From Flintibacter sp. KGMB00164 (GTDB lineage: Bacteria; Bacillota; Clostridia; Oscillospirales; Oscillospiraceae): a stretch of 64,000 nucleotides of DNA. Of this stretch, positions 8,597 through 16,540 are shown in pieces. The stretch spans positions 1,426,001 to 1,490,000 of the forward strand of contig NZ_CP044227.1 of the NCBI RefSeq assembly GCF_008727735.1. Reading direction: 5' to 3'. Position numbers and translations under genes: made by a program. Numbering within the stretch: position 1 is the stretch's first letter; each line of letters opens with the position of its first letter. The notes beneath the pieces are model-generated. The model saw only the letters and a program-made list of their open reading frames with translations, was not told where the DNA came from and ran no database searches.

Positions 8597-9274
8597 ATGG
8601 AAAATCGCAGTATCGCCATCGACGGCCCCGCCGGGGCAGGGAAGAGTACCCTGGCCCGGGCGCTGGCCAAAGAGATCGGCTATCTGTATGTGGACACCGG
8701 AGCCATTTACCGCACGGTAGCCCTTCGCTGCAAGCAGGAAGGAGCCGATCCCTCTGATCCGGAGCAGGTCGCTCCGCTGCTGGAGGGACTGGACCTTCGC
8801 ATGGCTTACGGGGAAGACGGTGTACAGCATATGTACTTGTCGGGCAAGGACGTGTCCGAGGACATCCGGCACCATGAGATTTCCGGTATGGCCTCCCAGG
8901 TAGCCGCCCTGCCTCAGGTGCGTGCCTTCCTGCTGGACTTCCAGCGCCGTCAGGCTCAGGAGCACGACGTGGTTATGGACGGACGGGACATCGGCACGGT
9001 GGTGCTGCCCCACGCCGGGGTGAAGATCTTCCTCACGGCCGATCCCGAGGCCCGTGCCCGCCGCCGCTGTCTGGAGCTGGAGATGCGGGGGGAGAAGGCG
9101 GAATTTTTTGAGATCCTCCACGATATCCAGCAGCGGGATTATCAGGATGCCCACCGGGAAGTGGCGCCCCTGCGTCAGGCCGAGGACGCGGTGCAGCTGG
9201 ATACCACCCATCTGGATCTGAAGGGCAGCCTGGAGGCCTTGATCAATCTGGTAAGGGAGAGAATTGCCCTGTGA
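8597..9274 (+). CDS. cmk: Cytidylate kinase
   Basis: 225-residue CMP/dCMP kinase, feeding CTP and dCTP synthesis. The P-loop is GPAGAGKST (residues 8-16), followed by the substrate-binding YVDTGAIYR and the DGRDIGTVV motif typical of cytidylate kinases. The length fits the family. A good GGGAGAG site precedes ATG 8597. It overlaps plsC by four bases (GTGA), giving the cmk-plsC-ispH-rpsA order seen in many Clostridia. Confidence 0.95.
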   Translation: MENRSIAIDGPAGAGKSTLARALAKEIGYLYVDTGAIYRTVALRCKQEGADPSDPEQVAPLLEGLDLRMAYGEDGVQHMYLSGKDVSEDIRHHEISGMASQVAALPQVRAFLLDFQRRQAQEHDVVMDGRDIGTVVLPHAGVKIFLTADPEARARRRCLELEMRGEKAEFFEILHDIQQRDYQDAHREVAPLRQAEDAVQLDTTHLDLKGSLEALINLVRERIAL

Positions 9275-9870
9275 GTATCGAAACCATGTACCGGCTGCTG
9301 TACAGCATCGTAAAGCCTGTATTCAGCCTGTTTCATCCGGTGCGTGCCATCGGTCGGGAGAATATCCCGGAAGGTGCTCTGGTGCTGTGCGCCAACCACA
9401 CTGCCCTGACCGATCCCTTATTTGTCTGCTTTGCCGCGGGGCTGCGGTATCAGATCCGGCCCATGGCCAAGATCGAGTTGTCCCGGGTGCCCCTGATCGG
9501 CTGGCTGCTGGGCAAGGCTGGGGTCATCTATGTGGACCGGGGCCACGCCGATGTCAAGGCGGTCAAATCCGCCCTGGCCTGCTTGAAGGGAGAGGGCAAG
9601 CTGCTGATTTTCCCCGAAGGGACCCGAGTCCACGAGGGGGAGGATGTGGCGGCCAAGGGGGGTGCGGCCCTGTTTGCCACCCGCACGGGAAGCCCCATCC
9701 TGCCGATATATGTTACTCGGAAAAAGCCCTGGTTCCGGCCTACTACGGTGGTCTTCGGACAGCCCTTCCATCCCCAGATTGCAGGGCGGAAAGCGACCGC
9801 GGAGGAGCTGGACCAGATCACTCATACCGTGATGGACCAGATCCATCAGCTGGGGGAGGGGTTGGAATGA
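9271..9870 (+). CDS. plsC: 1-acyl-sn-glycerol-3-phosphate acyltransferase
   Basis: 199-residue membrane-associated acyltransferase that makes phosphatidic acid from lysophosphatidic acid. The catalytic HxxxxD motif is NHTALTD (His43, Asp48), and the substrate-binding FPEGTR motif is near residue 113. A hydrophobic N-terminal segment probably anchors it. It starts with GTG, overlapping the cmk stop, and itself overlaps ispH by four bases. Confidence 0.93.
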   Translation: MSIETMYRLLYSIVKPVFSLFHPVRAIGRENIPEGALVLCANHTALTDPLFVCFAAGLRYQIRPMAKIELSRVPLIGWLLGKAGVIYVDRGHADVKAVKSALACLKGEGKLLIFPEGTRVHEGEDVAAKGGAALFATRTGSPILPIYVTRKKPWFRPTTVVFGQPFHPQIAGRKATAEELDQITHTVMDQIHQLGEGLE

Positions 9871-11813
9871 AGATTCGTCTGGCCAAGTCCGCCGGCTTCT
9901 GCTACGGTGTGAAGCGGGCGGTGGAGCTGGCTGAGTCGGCCGCCCAGTCCGGCGAGCCCTGTGTCATGCTGGGCTATATCATCCACAACAGCGATGTGGT
10001 GGACCGCCTGGCCAGCCAGGGCGTGAAGGTAGTAGAGGATCCCGACCAGGTGCCCCAGGGGTGCGGCGTGATCATCCGCTCCCACGGGGAGAGCCGGGAG
10101 ACCTATGAGCGCCTGGAGAAGCGGGGAGCCCGCATCCTGGACGCCACCTGCCCCAACGTCAAGCGTATCCATCAGATCGTTTCCCAGGCGGAGGAGCAGG
10201 GGAGACAGCCGGTGATCATCGGCACGCCCCATCATCCGGAAGTGACTGCCATTGCTGGCTGGTGCAGCCATCCGGTGGTACTCTCCGGCGCCCAGGAGCT
10301 GGAAGCGTGGCTCCAGGAGGACGAAAACAGGAAAAATCTTCCGCTGACTTTTGTCTCTCAAACCACCTCTACCAGAAAAATCTGGGACGGGTGCGTGAAA
10401 AAAGCAAAAAAAGAGTGTACAAACGCGGAATTTTTTGATACAATATGCGGAGCGACATCGAAACGCCAGGAGGAAGCCCATCAGTTCGCCGCGCAGTGCG
10501 ACAAAATGGTGGTCATCGGCGACGGTAAAAGCTCCAACACCAAACGCTTGGCGGAGATTTGCCGGGAGTCCTGTCCGGATGTGCAGCTCATTGAGCGCGC
10601 AGCGGACCTGGATTTAAGCCGGCTGGCCCAGGCAGAAGTTGTCGGCATCACGGCGGGTGCTTCGACTCCCGCGTGGATAATAAAGGAGGTCTGTGACAAA
10701 ATGAGCGATGAAATCATGGAGATCGAAAAATCCTTTGCGGAGCTGCTGGAGGAGTCGATCAAAACTTTGAATACGGGGGATAAGGTAACTGGTACTGTGG
10801 TTGCGATCACACCCACCGAGATCCAGGTTGATCTGGGCACCAAGCACGCCGGCTATATTCCCGTATCCGAGCTGACTGACGATCCCACCGCCAAGGTGGA
10901 GGATCTGGTCAAGGTCGGCGATGAGATCGAGACCTTTGTGGTCCGCGTCAACGACCAGGAGGGTGTTGTCACCCTGTCCAAGAAGCGCCTGGACGTGGTC
11001 AAGGGCTGGGAGGAGATCGAGACCGCCCGTGAGAACGAGACCGTGCTGGAGGGCGTGGTCACTGAGGACAACAAGGGCGGCGTGGTCGTGTCCGTGAAGG
11101 GCATTCGCGTGTTCGTTCCCGCTTCTCAGACTGGTCTGCCCCGCGAGACTCCCATGAGCACCCTGCTCAAGCAGAAGGTGCGCCTGGTGATCACCGAGGT
11201 CAACCGTGCCCGCCGCCGCGTGGTGGGTTCCATCAGCCGCGTGCTGCGCGCTGAGCGTGCTGCCGCCGCCGAGAAGGTCTGGGCCGAGATCGAGGACGGC
11301 AAGCGTTATACCGGCACCGTGAAGTCCCTGACTTCTTACGGCGCTTTCGTGGACATCGGCGGCGTGGACGGCATGGTTCACATCTCCGAGCTGTCCTGGT
11401 CCCGCATCAAGCACCCCTCTGAGGTGGTGAAGGTGGGCGACACTGTGGACGTGTACGTCATCTCTGCTGACCCCGAGAAGAAGAAGATCTCTCTGGGCAT
11501 GAAGGATCACAGCCAGGATCCCTGGACTGTGTTCACCAGCACCTATCAGGTGGGCGACGTGGCCAACGTTCGCATCGTGAAGCTGATGACCTTCGGCGCT
11601 TTCGCCGAGATCGTTCCCGGCGTGGACGGCCTGATCCACATCTCCCAGATCGCCGATCACCGCATCGAGAAGCCCGGCGACGTGCTGGCTGAGGGCGATA
11701 AGGTGGACGTGAAGATCACCGACGTGGATATGGAGAACAAGAAGGTCTCCCTGTCCATCCGCGCTCTGCTGGAGGCTGCTCCCGCTGAGGAGGAGCCCGA
11801 GGTGGAGGAGTAA
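9867..11813 (+). CDS. ispH: Fused HMBPP reductase (IspH) and ribosomal protein S1
   Basis: 648-residue bifunctional protein. Residues 1-278 are IspH, the [4Fe-4S] enzyme of the last MEP-pathway step, with the three cluster cysteines in GFCYGV (12), ATCPNV (95) and TICGATS (194) and the PHHPE segment. Residues 279-648 are ribosomal protein S1 with four S1 RNA-binding domains; the third and fourth carry YGAFVDIGGVDGMVH-type cores. The frame is continuous across the junction. This fusion is known in Clostridia. Inside the gene lie a promoter-like sequence (10416-10444) and a strong Shine-Dalgarno before an in-frame ATG at 10701, so S1 may also be made alone. A terminator follows. Confidence 0.95.
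   Translation: MKIRLAKSAGFCYGVKRAVELAESAAQSGEPCVMLGYIIHNSDVVDRLASQGVKVVEDPDQVPQGCGVIIRSHGESRETYERLEKRGARILDATCPNVKRIHQIVSQAEEQGRQPVIIGTPHHPEVTAIAGWCSHPVVLSGAQELEAWLQEDENRKNLPLTFVSQTTSTRKIWDGCVKKAKKECTNAEFFDTICGATSKRQEEAHQFAAQCDKMVVIGDGKSSNTKRLAEICRESCPDVQLIERAADLDLSRLAQAEVVGITAGASTPAWIIKEVCDKMSDEIMEIEKSFAELLEESIKTLNTGDKVTGTVVAITPTEIQVDLGTKHAGYIPVSELTDDPTAKVEDLVKVGDEIETFVVRVNDQEGVVTLSKKRLDVVKGWEEIETARENETVLEGVVTEDNKGGVVVSVKGIRVFVPASQTGLPRETPMSTLLKQKVRLVITEVNRARRRVVGSISRVLRAERAAAAEKVWAEIEDGKRYTGTVKSLTSYGAFVDIGGVDGMVHISELSWSRIKHPSEVVKVGDTVDVYVISADPEKKKISLGMKDHSQDPWTVFTSTYQVGDVANVRIVKLMTFGAFAEIVPGVDGLIHISQIADHRIEKPGDVLAEGDKVDVKITDVDMENKKVSLSIRALLEAAPAEEEPEVEE
10416..10444 (+). promoter_or_regulatory. 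Candidate internal promoter for the S1 part
   Basis: TGTACA (10416-10421), a 17-base spacer and TACAAT (10439-10444), within a locally AT-rich stretch of the ispH coding part. It lies about 250 bases before the internal S1 start. Confidence 0.45.
10682..10703 (+). promoter_or_regulatory. Internal ribosome binding site and start for S1
   Basis: AAAGGAGGT (10682-10690) stands 10 bases before an in-frame ATG (10701-10703) at the exact border between the IspH and S1 parts. Such a strong site inside a coding region looks retained from a formerly separate rpsA gene. Confidence 0.6.
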
Positions 11814-11827
11814 TCCTCATACGCTCA

Positions 11828-11864
11828 AGCGCTGCATCCGAACCATCGGATGCAGCGCTTTTTT
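11828..11864 (+). terminator. Terminator of the cmk-plsC-ispH/rpsA run
   Basis: A perfect 14-bp stem (AGCGCTGCATCCGA / TCGGATGCAGCGCT) with loop ACCA, followed by six T. Confidence 0.93.
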
Positions 11865-11928
11865 ATGCCTCAATGAGCCCTGCCCCAGGGAAAGACAGGT
11901 AAAATATTTGTGAAACCTGGGGCAGAAC

Positions 11929-11957
11929 TTGTCAAACGGGGAAAAAGTGGTTATAAT
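11929..11957 (+). promoter_or_regulatory. carD promoter
   Basis: TTGTCA (11929-11934), a 17-base spacer and perfect TATAAT (11952-11957), just downstream of a 10-bp inverted repeat. Confidence 0.8.
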
Positions 11958-12142
11958 AAAAAAGAATAAAGCCCTGCGGATACATATTTGGTCCCCTGTG
12001 ACCCCAGGAGACGGATGTCGAGAGCGCAGCCAACAAAGTGAGGGAATTGACGAAAGAGCCCCGGAGAGAACTGAATCTACCCAAAGAACAAGCGTGCACA
12101 AGCAGGTTCAGGCTTTTCCGGACTGAAGTGGAGGTGTAGGCG

Positions 12143-12619
12143 TTGTTTCAGATCGGAGATAAGGTGGTCCACCCCATGCACGGGGCGGGTATCGTAGACA
12201 GCATCGTACAAAAGAAGGTCAATGGGGTCATGCGGGAATACTATGTGTTGAAGCTGCCGGTGCGTGCCATGGTGGTCATGGTGCCCACAGAGAACTGTGA
12301 GGAGATCGGCGTGCGTCCCATTGTGGACCGGGAGCAGGCAGACCGGGTATTGGCAGCCATTCCGGACATCCAGGTGGAGATGACGCAGAACTGGAACCGC
12401 CGCTACCGGGAAAATATGGAGCGGATTAAAAGCGGTGACCTGTTCGAGGTGGCCCGGGTGGTAAAGGGACTGATGCTTCGGGATGTGCAGAAGGGCCTGT
12501 CCACCGGGGAGCGGAAGATGCTCCACTCTGCCAAGCAGATCCTCATCTCTGAGATCGTCATGTGCCAGAGCAGCAGCTATGAGGACGTGGAGGCGTGCAT
12601 CGACCACGCCTTAGCTTGA
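12143..12619 (+). CDS. carD: CarD family transcriptional regulator
   Basis: 158-residue CarD/CdnL-like protein, which binds the RNA polymerase beta subunit and stabilises open promoter complexes. The N-terminal RNAP-interaction domain includes FQIGDKVVHPMHGAG and YYVLKLP; the rest is the helical DNA-binding domain. It starts with TTG 12143 after GTGGAGGTG (12128-12136). The gene has its own strong promoter and long leader. The next gene, ispD, follows after 75 bases, as often seen (carD-ispD-ispF). Confidence 0.92.
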   Translation: MFQIGDKVVHPMHGAGIVDSIVQKKVNGVMREYYVLKLPVRAMVVMVPTENCEEIGVRPIVDREQADRVLAAIPDIQVEMTQNWNRRYRENMERIKSGDLFEVARVVKGLMLRDVQKGLSTGERKMLHSAKQILISEIVMCQSSSYEDVEACIDHALA

Positions 12620-12694
12620 CATATCTGCCGGGGCAGAACAATAGGATGAGAAAGAGGGGCCGGAAGGGCTCCTCTTTTGCAAGGAGTGAGACAT

Positions 12695-13429
12695 ATGGCA
12701 GGATTGCTGTCCCGGCTGGGGCGGAAGCAGAAAAAAACGGTGCGTGCGGCGGTGGTAGTAGCTGCTGGCTCTGCCACCCGGATGGAGGGGATTGACAAGG
12801 TACTTACCCCTCTGGCTGACGTGCCGGTGCTGGTGCGTACCCTGCGGGTGTTCCAGAACTGTGACGATATCGACGAGATCGTGGTGGTCACCCGGGAGGA
12901 CCTGCTGGTGGAGGTGAGCCAGCTGTGCAAGGCCTTTGCCCTGGATAAGGTGAGCAAGGTTGTGGTAGGCGGCAAGGAGCGGATCAACTCGGTGCTGTGC
13001 GGCCTGCGGGAAGTGCGGCAGGATGCGGAGCTTATTGCCATCCAGGACGGAGCGCGGCCCTTCCTGACCCAGGAGGTCTTAGGGAAGGTGCTGGAAAAGG
13101 CGGAGGCCACCGGAGCTGCCGCTCCCGCCATCCCGGTGACCGATACCATTAAGCGGGTGGAGAACGGACTGGCCGTGGAGACCCCGGACCGCTCGTCTCT
13201 CTTTGCGGTACAGACGCCCCAAGTGTTTGAGGCGGGGCTCATCCGGGCAGCGGTAGAAAAGGCGGTGGAGGAGGGCGTAGCCCTCACCGATGACTGCGCC
13301 GCCGTGGAGCGGCTGGGGATGAAGGTATCTCTTACCCAGGGAAGCCGGGAGAATATCAAGATCACCACGCCATTGGACCTGTTCCTAGGCGAGGCGATCC
13401 TGGACGCCAGAGACGGGAGGGTACTGTGA
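12695..13429 (+). CDS. ispD: 2-C-methyl-D-erythritol 4-phosphate cytidylyltransferase
   Basis: 244-residue MEP-pathway enzyme joining CTP and MEP. The nucleotide-binding motif is AAGSATRM near residue 25 (the usual form is AAGxGxRM), followed by [12 protein letters not shown] and the [11 protein letters not shown] segment are typical. The start is ATG 12695 after AAGGAG (12681-12686); a TTG at 12677 is in frame but lacks a site. The N-terminus is extended by about 17 basic residues compared with the usual start. It abuts ispF. Confidence 0.93.
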   Translation: MAGLLSRLGRKQKKTVRAAVVVAAGSATRMEGIDKVLTPLADVPVLVRTLRVFQNCDDIDEIVVVTREDLLVEVSQLCKAFALDKVSKVVVGGKERINSVLCGLREVRQDAELIAIQDGARPFLTQEVLGKVLEKAEATGAAAPAIPVTDTIKRVENGLAVETPDRSSLFAVQTPQVFEAGLIRAAVEKAVEEGVALTDDCAAVERLGMKVSLTQGSRENIKITTPLDLFLGEAILDARDGRVL

Positions 13430-13902
13430 TGCGCATTGGACATGGATACGACGTACACCGCCTGGTAGAGGGGCGCAAGCTCATTTTGGGCGGGGTAGAG
13501 GTGCCCCACACGTTGGGGCTATTGGGCCACTCGGACGCCGATGTGCTCACCCATGCAGTCATGGACGCCCTTCTGGGTGCGGCAGCTCTGGGTGATATCG
13601 GCCGCCATTTCCCGGATACCGATCCGGCCTACAAGGGAGCGGACAGTCTGGTTTTGCTGGACCATGTAATGACTCTGCTGGACCAGGCGGGCTGGAAGGT
13701 AGGCAATGTAGATGCGACTATTCTGGCTCAGAAGCCCAAGTTGGCCCCCCATATCCCTCAGATGCGGGACAATCTGGCCCGACACATGGGAGTGGAGCCG
13801 GAACAGGTGAATGTGAAAGCCACCACCGAGGAGAAGCTGGGCTTTACCGGTGCGGAGCAGGGCATTGCCGCCCACGCGGTGTGCCTGCTGGAACAAAAAT
13901 AA
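13429..13902 (+). CDS. ispF: 2-C-methyl-D-erythritol 2,4-cyclodiphosphate synthase
   Basis: 157-residue zinc-dependent MEP-pathway enzyme acting two steps after IspD. The metal-binding DVH is in GYDVHRL near the N-terminus, and the [20 protein letters not shown] and IGRHFPDTD segments are complete. ATG 13429 overlaps the last base of the ispD stop and lies seven bases after GGGAGG; a GTG codon directly before it is also in frame. Length is normal for the family. Confidence 0.95.
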   Translation: MRIGHGYDVHRLVEGRKLILGGVEVPHTLGLLGHSDADVLTHAVMDALLGAAALGDIGRHFPDTDPAYKGADSLVLLDHVMTLLDQAGWKVGNVDATILAQKPKLAPHIPQMRDNLARHMGVEPEQVNVKATTEEKLGFTGAEQGIAAHAVCLLEQK

Positions 13903-13930
13903 AATAAGCCCCCGCAGGGGCAAAGAGAAA

Positions 13931-14010
13931 AATAGAGCATAGACTGGTCCAGGGGAGAAGGACTCGGCATGGTCCCGGCCCCCAAGAAAGGAGCCATGTC
14001 ATGCTCTATT
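13931..14010 (+). promoter_or_regulatory. Inverted repeat that can pair with the DUF3343 start codon
   Basis: AATAGAGCAT (13931-13940) is the exact reverse complement of ATGCTCTATT (14001-14010), whose first three bases are the start codon of the next gene. The 60-base loop contains AAAGGAG (13987-13993). Folding would hide the start codon. Confidence 0.4.
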
Positions 14011-14255
14011 ATCTTATCATCTGCCGGTCCCTCACCTACGCCCAGCGCACCGCCGCCGCTCTGGGGCGGACGGGGATCACGGCTCATATTTTCCGTACTC
14101 CCCGGCAGATTGCCGGAGAGGGCTGCAGTCACTGCGTCAAGATCCGCCAACATGATCTGGAGGACGCCCTGGCGGTGCTGCACCAGGTGGGACTTCCGCC
14201 CAAGCGGGTCTTTCTGGCGGATAACGGCGGCGGATATGAGGAGGTGCGTCTGTGA
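14001..14255 (+). CDS. DUF3343 protein (putative Se/S carrier)
   Basis: 84-residue protein of the DUF3343 family, small proteins often found beside selenium or sulfur transfer genes and described as putative Se/S carriers. The features visible here are a hydrophobic first strand, Cys8 and a CSHC pair (Cys42 and Cys45). It overlaps the following cysteine desulfurase-like gene by four bases (GTGA), which supports a joint function in moving sulfur or selenium from cysteine or selenocysteine. The carrier role is inferred. Confidence 0.8.
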   Translation: MLYYLIICRSLTYAQRTAAALGRTGITAHIFRTPRQIAGEGCSHCVKIRQHDLEDALAVLHQVGLPPKRVFLADNGGGYEEVRL

Positions 14256-15388
14256 TCTATTTGGACAGTGCTGCCACCACCCTGCAAAAGCCGCCTCAGG
14301 TAGCCCGGGCCTCGGCCTGGGCGATGGGGCATCTGGCCAGTCCCGGCCGGGGAGGGCACTCCGCCGCCATGGCGGCGGCGGATACCGCCTTTGCCTGCCG
14401 CCAGGAGGCCGCCCGCCTGTTCCACCTCTCCGACCCGGAGCGGGTGGTTTTTACCTTTAACGCCACCCACGGCCTGAACATTGCCATCAAATCTCTGGTG
14501 CGGCCGGGGAGCACCGTGGTCATTTCCGGTTATGAGCACAACGCCGTCACCCGGCCCCTTCATGCCATCCCAAACGTCACGGTGCGGGTGGCAGAGAGCC
14601 CTCTTTTTGACCGGAAGGGAGCGGTGGAGGCCTTCCGGAGCGCCATCACGCCGGAGGTATCTGCCGTGGTGTGCTGCCACGTCTCCAATGTGTTCGGGTT
14701 CATCCTGCCCGTGGAGGAGATTGCCGAGCTGTGCCGGGAGCGGAACGTCCCTCTCATCGTGGACGCATCCCAGTCGGCAGGGTGCGTCCCTCTGGATATG
14801 GAGGCGCTGGGCACGGCCTATATGGCCATGCCAGGGCACAAGGGACTCTATGGCCCCCAGGGCACCGGCCTGCTCCTGTGCGGCGACACGGCGCCACAGC
14901 CTCTGCTGGAGGGGGGGACGGGGTCGGCCTCCCTGGTGCAGACCATGCCCGACTTTTTGCCCGACCGCCTGGAGGCGGGGACCCACAATGTGACAGGCAT
15001 TGCCGGGCTGTTGGAGGGGCTGCGTTTTGTGCGGCGAACCGGAGTGGAGAACATCGGCCGCCGGGAGAGCGCACTGATCCGCCGCCTGTCCGCCAATTTG
15101 GAGCAAATCCCAGGGATCACTCTGTTCCGCGCCCAGGACCCCAGAACCCAGGCAGGGGTGCTCTCCCTCCAGGTGGAGGGGATGGACAGCGAGGAGCTGG
15201 GAGAGCGGCTGGGGCGGCGGGGAGTGGCCGTGCGGGCGGGCCTGCACTGTGCCCCTATGGCCCACAAGACGGCGGGGACGCTGGAGGAGGGAACCGTGCG
15301 CCTGAGTGTGTCCGCCTTCAACCAGCCCTGGGAGATGGACGCCGCGGCTCGGCAGCTGCGGCAGGTCTGTTCCAGAGCAGGAGTATAA
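14252..15388 (+). CDS. Cysteine desulfurase-like PLP enzyme (class V aminotransferase fold)
   Basis: 378-residue PLP enzyme of the NifS/SufS/CsdA group. The PLP lysine is in MPGHKGLYGPQG, the preceding DASQSAG binds the cofactor, and a cysteine in RAGLHCAP near residue 335 is at the catalytic Cys position of SufS-like desulfurases. It begins with GTG 14252 inside the DUF3343 gene. The pairing suggests sulfur or selenium delivery rather than a general Isc/Suf role, since no scaffold gene is adjacent. A terminator follows. Confidence 0.88.
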   Translation: MIYLDSAATTLQKPPQVARASAWAMGHLASPGRGGHSAAMAAADTAFACRQEAARLFHLSDPERVVFTFNATHGLNIAIKSLVRPGSTVVISGYEHNAVTRPLHAIPNVTVRVAESPLFDRKGAVEAFRSAITPEVSAVVCCHVSNVFGFILPVEEIAELCRERNVPLIVDASQSAGCVPLDMEALGTAYMAMPGHKGLYGPQGTGLLLCGDTAPQPLLEGGTGSASLVQTMPDFLPDRLEAGTHNVTGIAGLLEGLRFVRRTGVENIGRRESALIRRLSANLEQIPGITLFRAQDPRTQAGVLSLQVEGMDSEELGERLGRRGVAVRAGLHCAPMAHKTAGTLEEGTVRLSVSAFNQPWEMDAAARQLRQVCSRAGV

Positions 15389-15406
15389 AACGAAAAGACA
15401 CAAAAT

Positions 15407-15439
15407 AAAAAGGACATCCAGAAGGATGTCCTTTTTATT
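15407..15439. terminator. Bidirectional terminator
   Basis: AGGACATCC (15411-15419) and GGATGTCCT (15424-15432), extended by A/T pairs and flanked by A-run and T-run. It separates the plus-strand desulfurase gene from the minus-strand tRNA gene. Confidence 0.85.
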
Positions 15440-15440
15440 T

Positions 15441-15514
15441 TGGAGCAGGTGAGGGGAATCGAACCCCCGTGTTCAGCTTGGGAAGCTGACATTCTGCCAT
15501 TGAACTACACCTGC
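15441..15514 (-). tRNA. tRNA-Gly (anticodon CCC)
   Basis: On the minus strand the 74 bases fold as a cloverleaf: acceptor GCAGGTG/CACCTGC, anticodon stem TCAGC/GCTGA around loop TTCCCAA (anticodon CCC), T-loop GTTCGATTC, discriminator T and encoded CCA. It reads GGG codons. Confidence 0.95.
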
Positions 15515-15531
15515 AAGTTGATTGCCTGAAT

Positions 15532-15560
15532 AATATAACATAAATTATTTCGGAAAGCAA
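15532..15560 (-). promoter_or_regulatory. tRNA-Gly promoter
   Basis: On the minus strand, TTGCTT (15555-15560), a 17-base spacer and TATATT (15532-15537), about 17 bases before the tRNA 5' end. Confidence 0.65.
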
Positions 15561-15618
15561 GAAAAACTTACCTGTCGTTTCCGACTCGTTTCCCGGGGAT
15601 GCCATGGAACGGAAAGAA

Positions 15619-15647
15619 TTGATTTTTCCCCGGAAAGCAGATATAAT
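15619..15647 (+). promoter_or_regulatory. Promoter of the BI-1 family gene
   Basis: TTGATT (15619-15624), a 17-base spacer and perfect TATAAT (15642-15647). A CCTCAGA/TCTGAGG hairpin lies in the short leader. Confidence 0.75.
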
Positions 15648-15707
15648 AAGGCCAACCTCAGAAAGAGGTCTGAGGGGTAGGTTTTCCTTTTGAAAGGAGC
15701 TGTTTTT

Positions 15708-16427
15708 ATGGCTTTTGATCCTTATGAACTGGACCGGGACTACGGCGCGCCCAGCGGCGTAATTACCGAGGCACAATATACCACCCGCACCTTTCTGTGG
15801 ATGATGCTGGGACTGATGGTCACCTTCGGCGTGGCCCTGGTGGGCTGGATGACCAACGCGACACTGTATCTGTTTTCTGCGTTTCCCACCATTCACCTGG
15901 TGATTTTGGTGGTGACGCTGATCTTGTCATACAGCCTATCGGCCCGGATTGAGAAAATGTCGGTAGCCTCAGCTCAGATGATGTTTCTTGTATTTTCTGC
16001 TCTGATGGGCGTTACCGCTTCTACCTGGCTGTACCTGTATCAACTGACCAGCATTGTGTTTATTTTCCTGGCCACCGCTCTCTACTTTGGAGCTCTGGCC
16101 GCCTATGGCCACTTTACCAACCGCAGCCTGGCCGGATACAAGTCGATCCTGCTCAGCGGGCTTATCTTCCTCATCCTGTTTGGGGTGCTATCTCTGTTTA
16201 TCCCCGGCATGACCGCCTTTGACAGCATGATTTCTCTGTTTGGCATTGCCATCTTCCTGGGCTATACCGCCTATGACACCCAGCGCATCCGGGAGTTTTA
16301 CTATTACTATTGCGGCTATCCCGATATGATGGAAAAGGCCTCCATTTTCTCCGCGCTGCAGCTGTATATGGACTTCATCAACCTCTTCTTGTACCTGCTG
16401 CGCTTCCTAGGCAGACAGAGAGACTGA
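15708..16427 (+). CDS. Bax inhibitor-1/YccA family membrane protein
   Basis: 239-residue integral membrane protein with about seven hydrophobic segments and the UPF0005/BI-1 C-terminal pattern (LGYTAYDTQRIREFYYYY, then an ALQLYMDFINLFLYLLRFLG helix). Bacterial members act as pH-sensitive calcium leak channels or interact with membrane proteases; the role here is not known. ATG 15708 follows AAAGGAG. It is a single-gene unit with its own promoter; a terminator-like hairpin at 16488-16540 lies before the next gene. Confidence 0.9.
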   Translation: MAFDPYELDRDYGAPSGVITEAQYTTRTFLWMMLGLMVTFGVALVGWMTNATLYLFSAFPTIHLVILVVTLILSYSLSARIEKMSVASAQMMFLVFSALMGVTASTWLYLYQLTSIVFIFLATALYFGALAAYGHFTNRSLAGYKSILLSGLIFLILFGVLSLFIPGMTAFDSMISLFGIAIFLGYTAYDTQRIREFYYYYCGYPDMMEKASIFSALQLYMDFINLFLYLLRFLGRQRD

Positions 16428-16475
16428 GAAACAAGGAAAACGGCGGACAAAATTTTACAAAATTACCTTTTTCCC

Positions 16476-16504
16476 TTGCGTAAAGATGCTCCCTCCGATA
16501 GAAT
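16476..16504 (+). promoter_or_regulatory. SulP gene promoter
   Basis: TTGCGT (16476-16481), a 17-base spacer and TAGAAT (16499-16504). The spacer and -10 lie inside the hairpin annotated at 16488-16540. Confidence 0.65.
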
Positions 16505-16540
16505 AGCCCTGTGTGCTATTTTTTAGGAGGGAGCTTTTTT
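16488..16540 (+). terminator. Terminator-like hairpin overlapping promoter and RBS
   Basis: GCTCCCTCC (16488-16496) pairs perfectly with GGAGGGAGC (16526-16534) and is followed by T6; an inner AATAGC/GCTATT stem (16502-16507, 16515-16520) stiffens the loop. The 3' arm is the ribosome binding site of the SulP gene. Confidence 0.7.

Larger units (their letters stand above)
11814..12142. other. Intergenic region between rpsA and carD (329 bp)
   Basis: It holds the rpsA terminator, a 10-bp inverted repeat (CTGCCCCAGG at 11880-11889 and CCTGGGGCAG at 11916-11925), a near-consensus promoter at 11929-11957 and an untranslated leader of about 180 bases before carD. No gene or known riboswitch was recognised in the leader; a small TTCAG/CTGAA hairpin lies near its end. 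Confidence 0.6.

Noticed and set aside
10670-10720. ispH and rpsA as two separate genes joined by an error
   Set aside because: The frame is open and continuous through the junction without a stop, and this fusion is known from other Clostridia.
11929-12126. 65-codon open frame before carD
   Set aside because: Its start lies in the -35 of the carD promoter, there is no ribosome binding site and no protein-like pattern.
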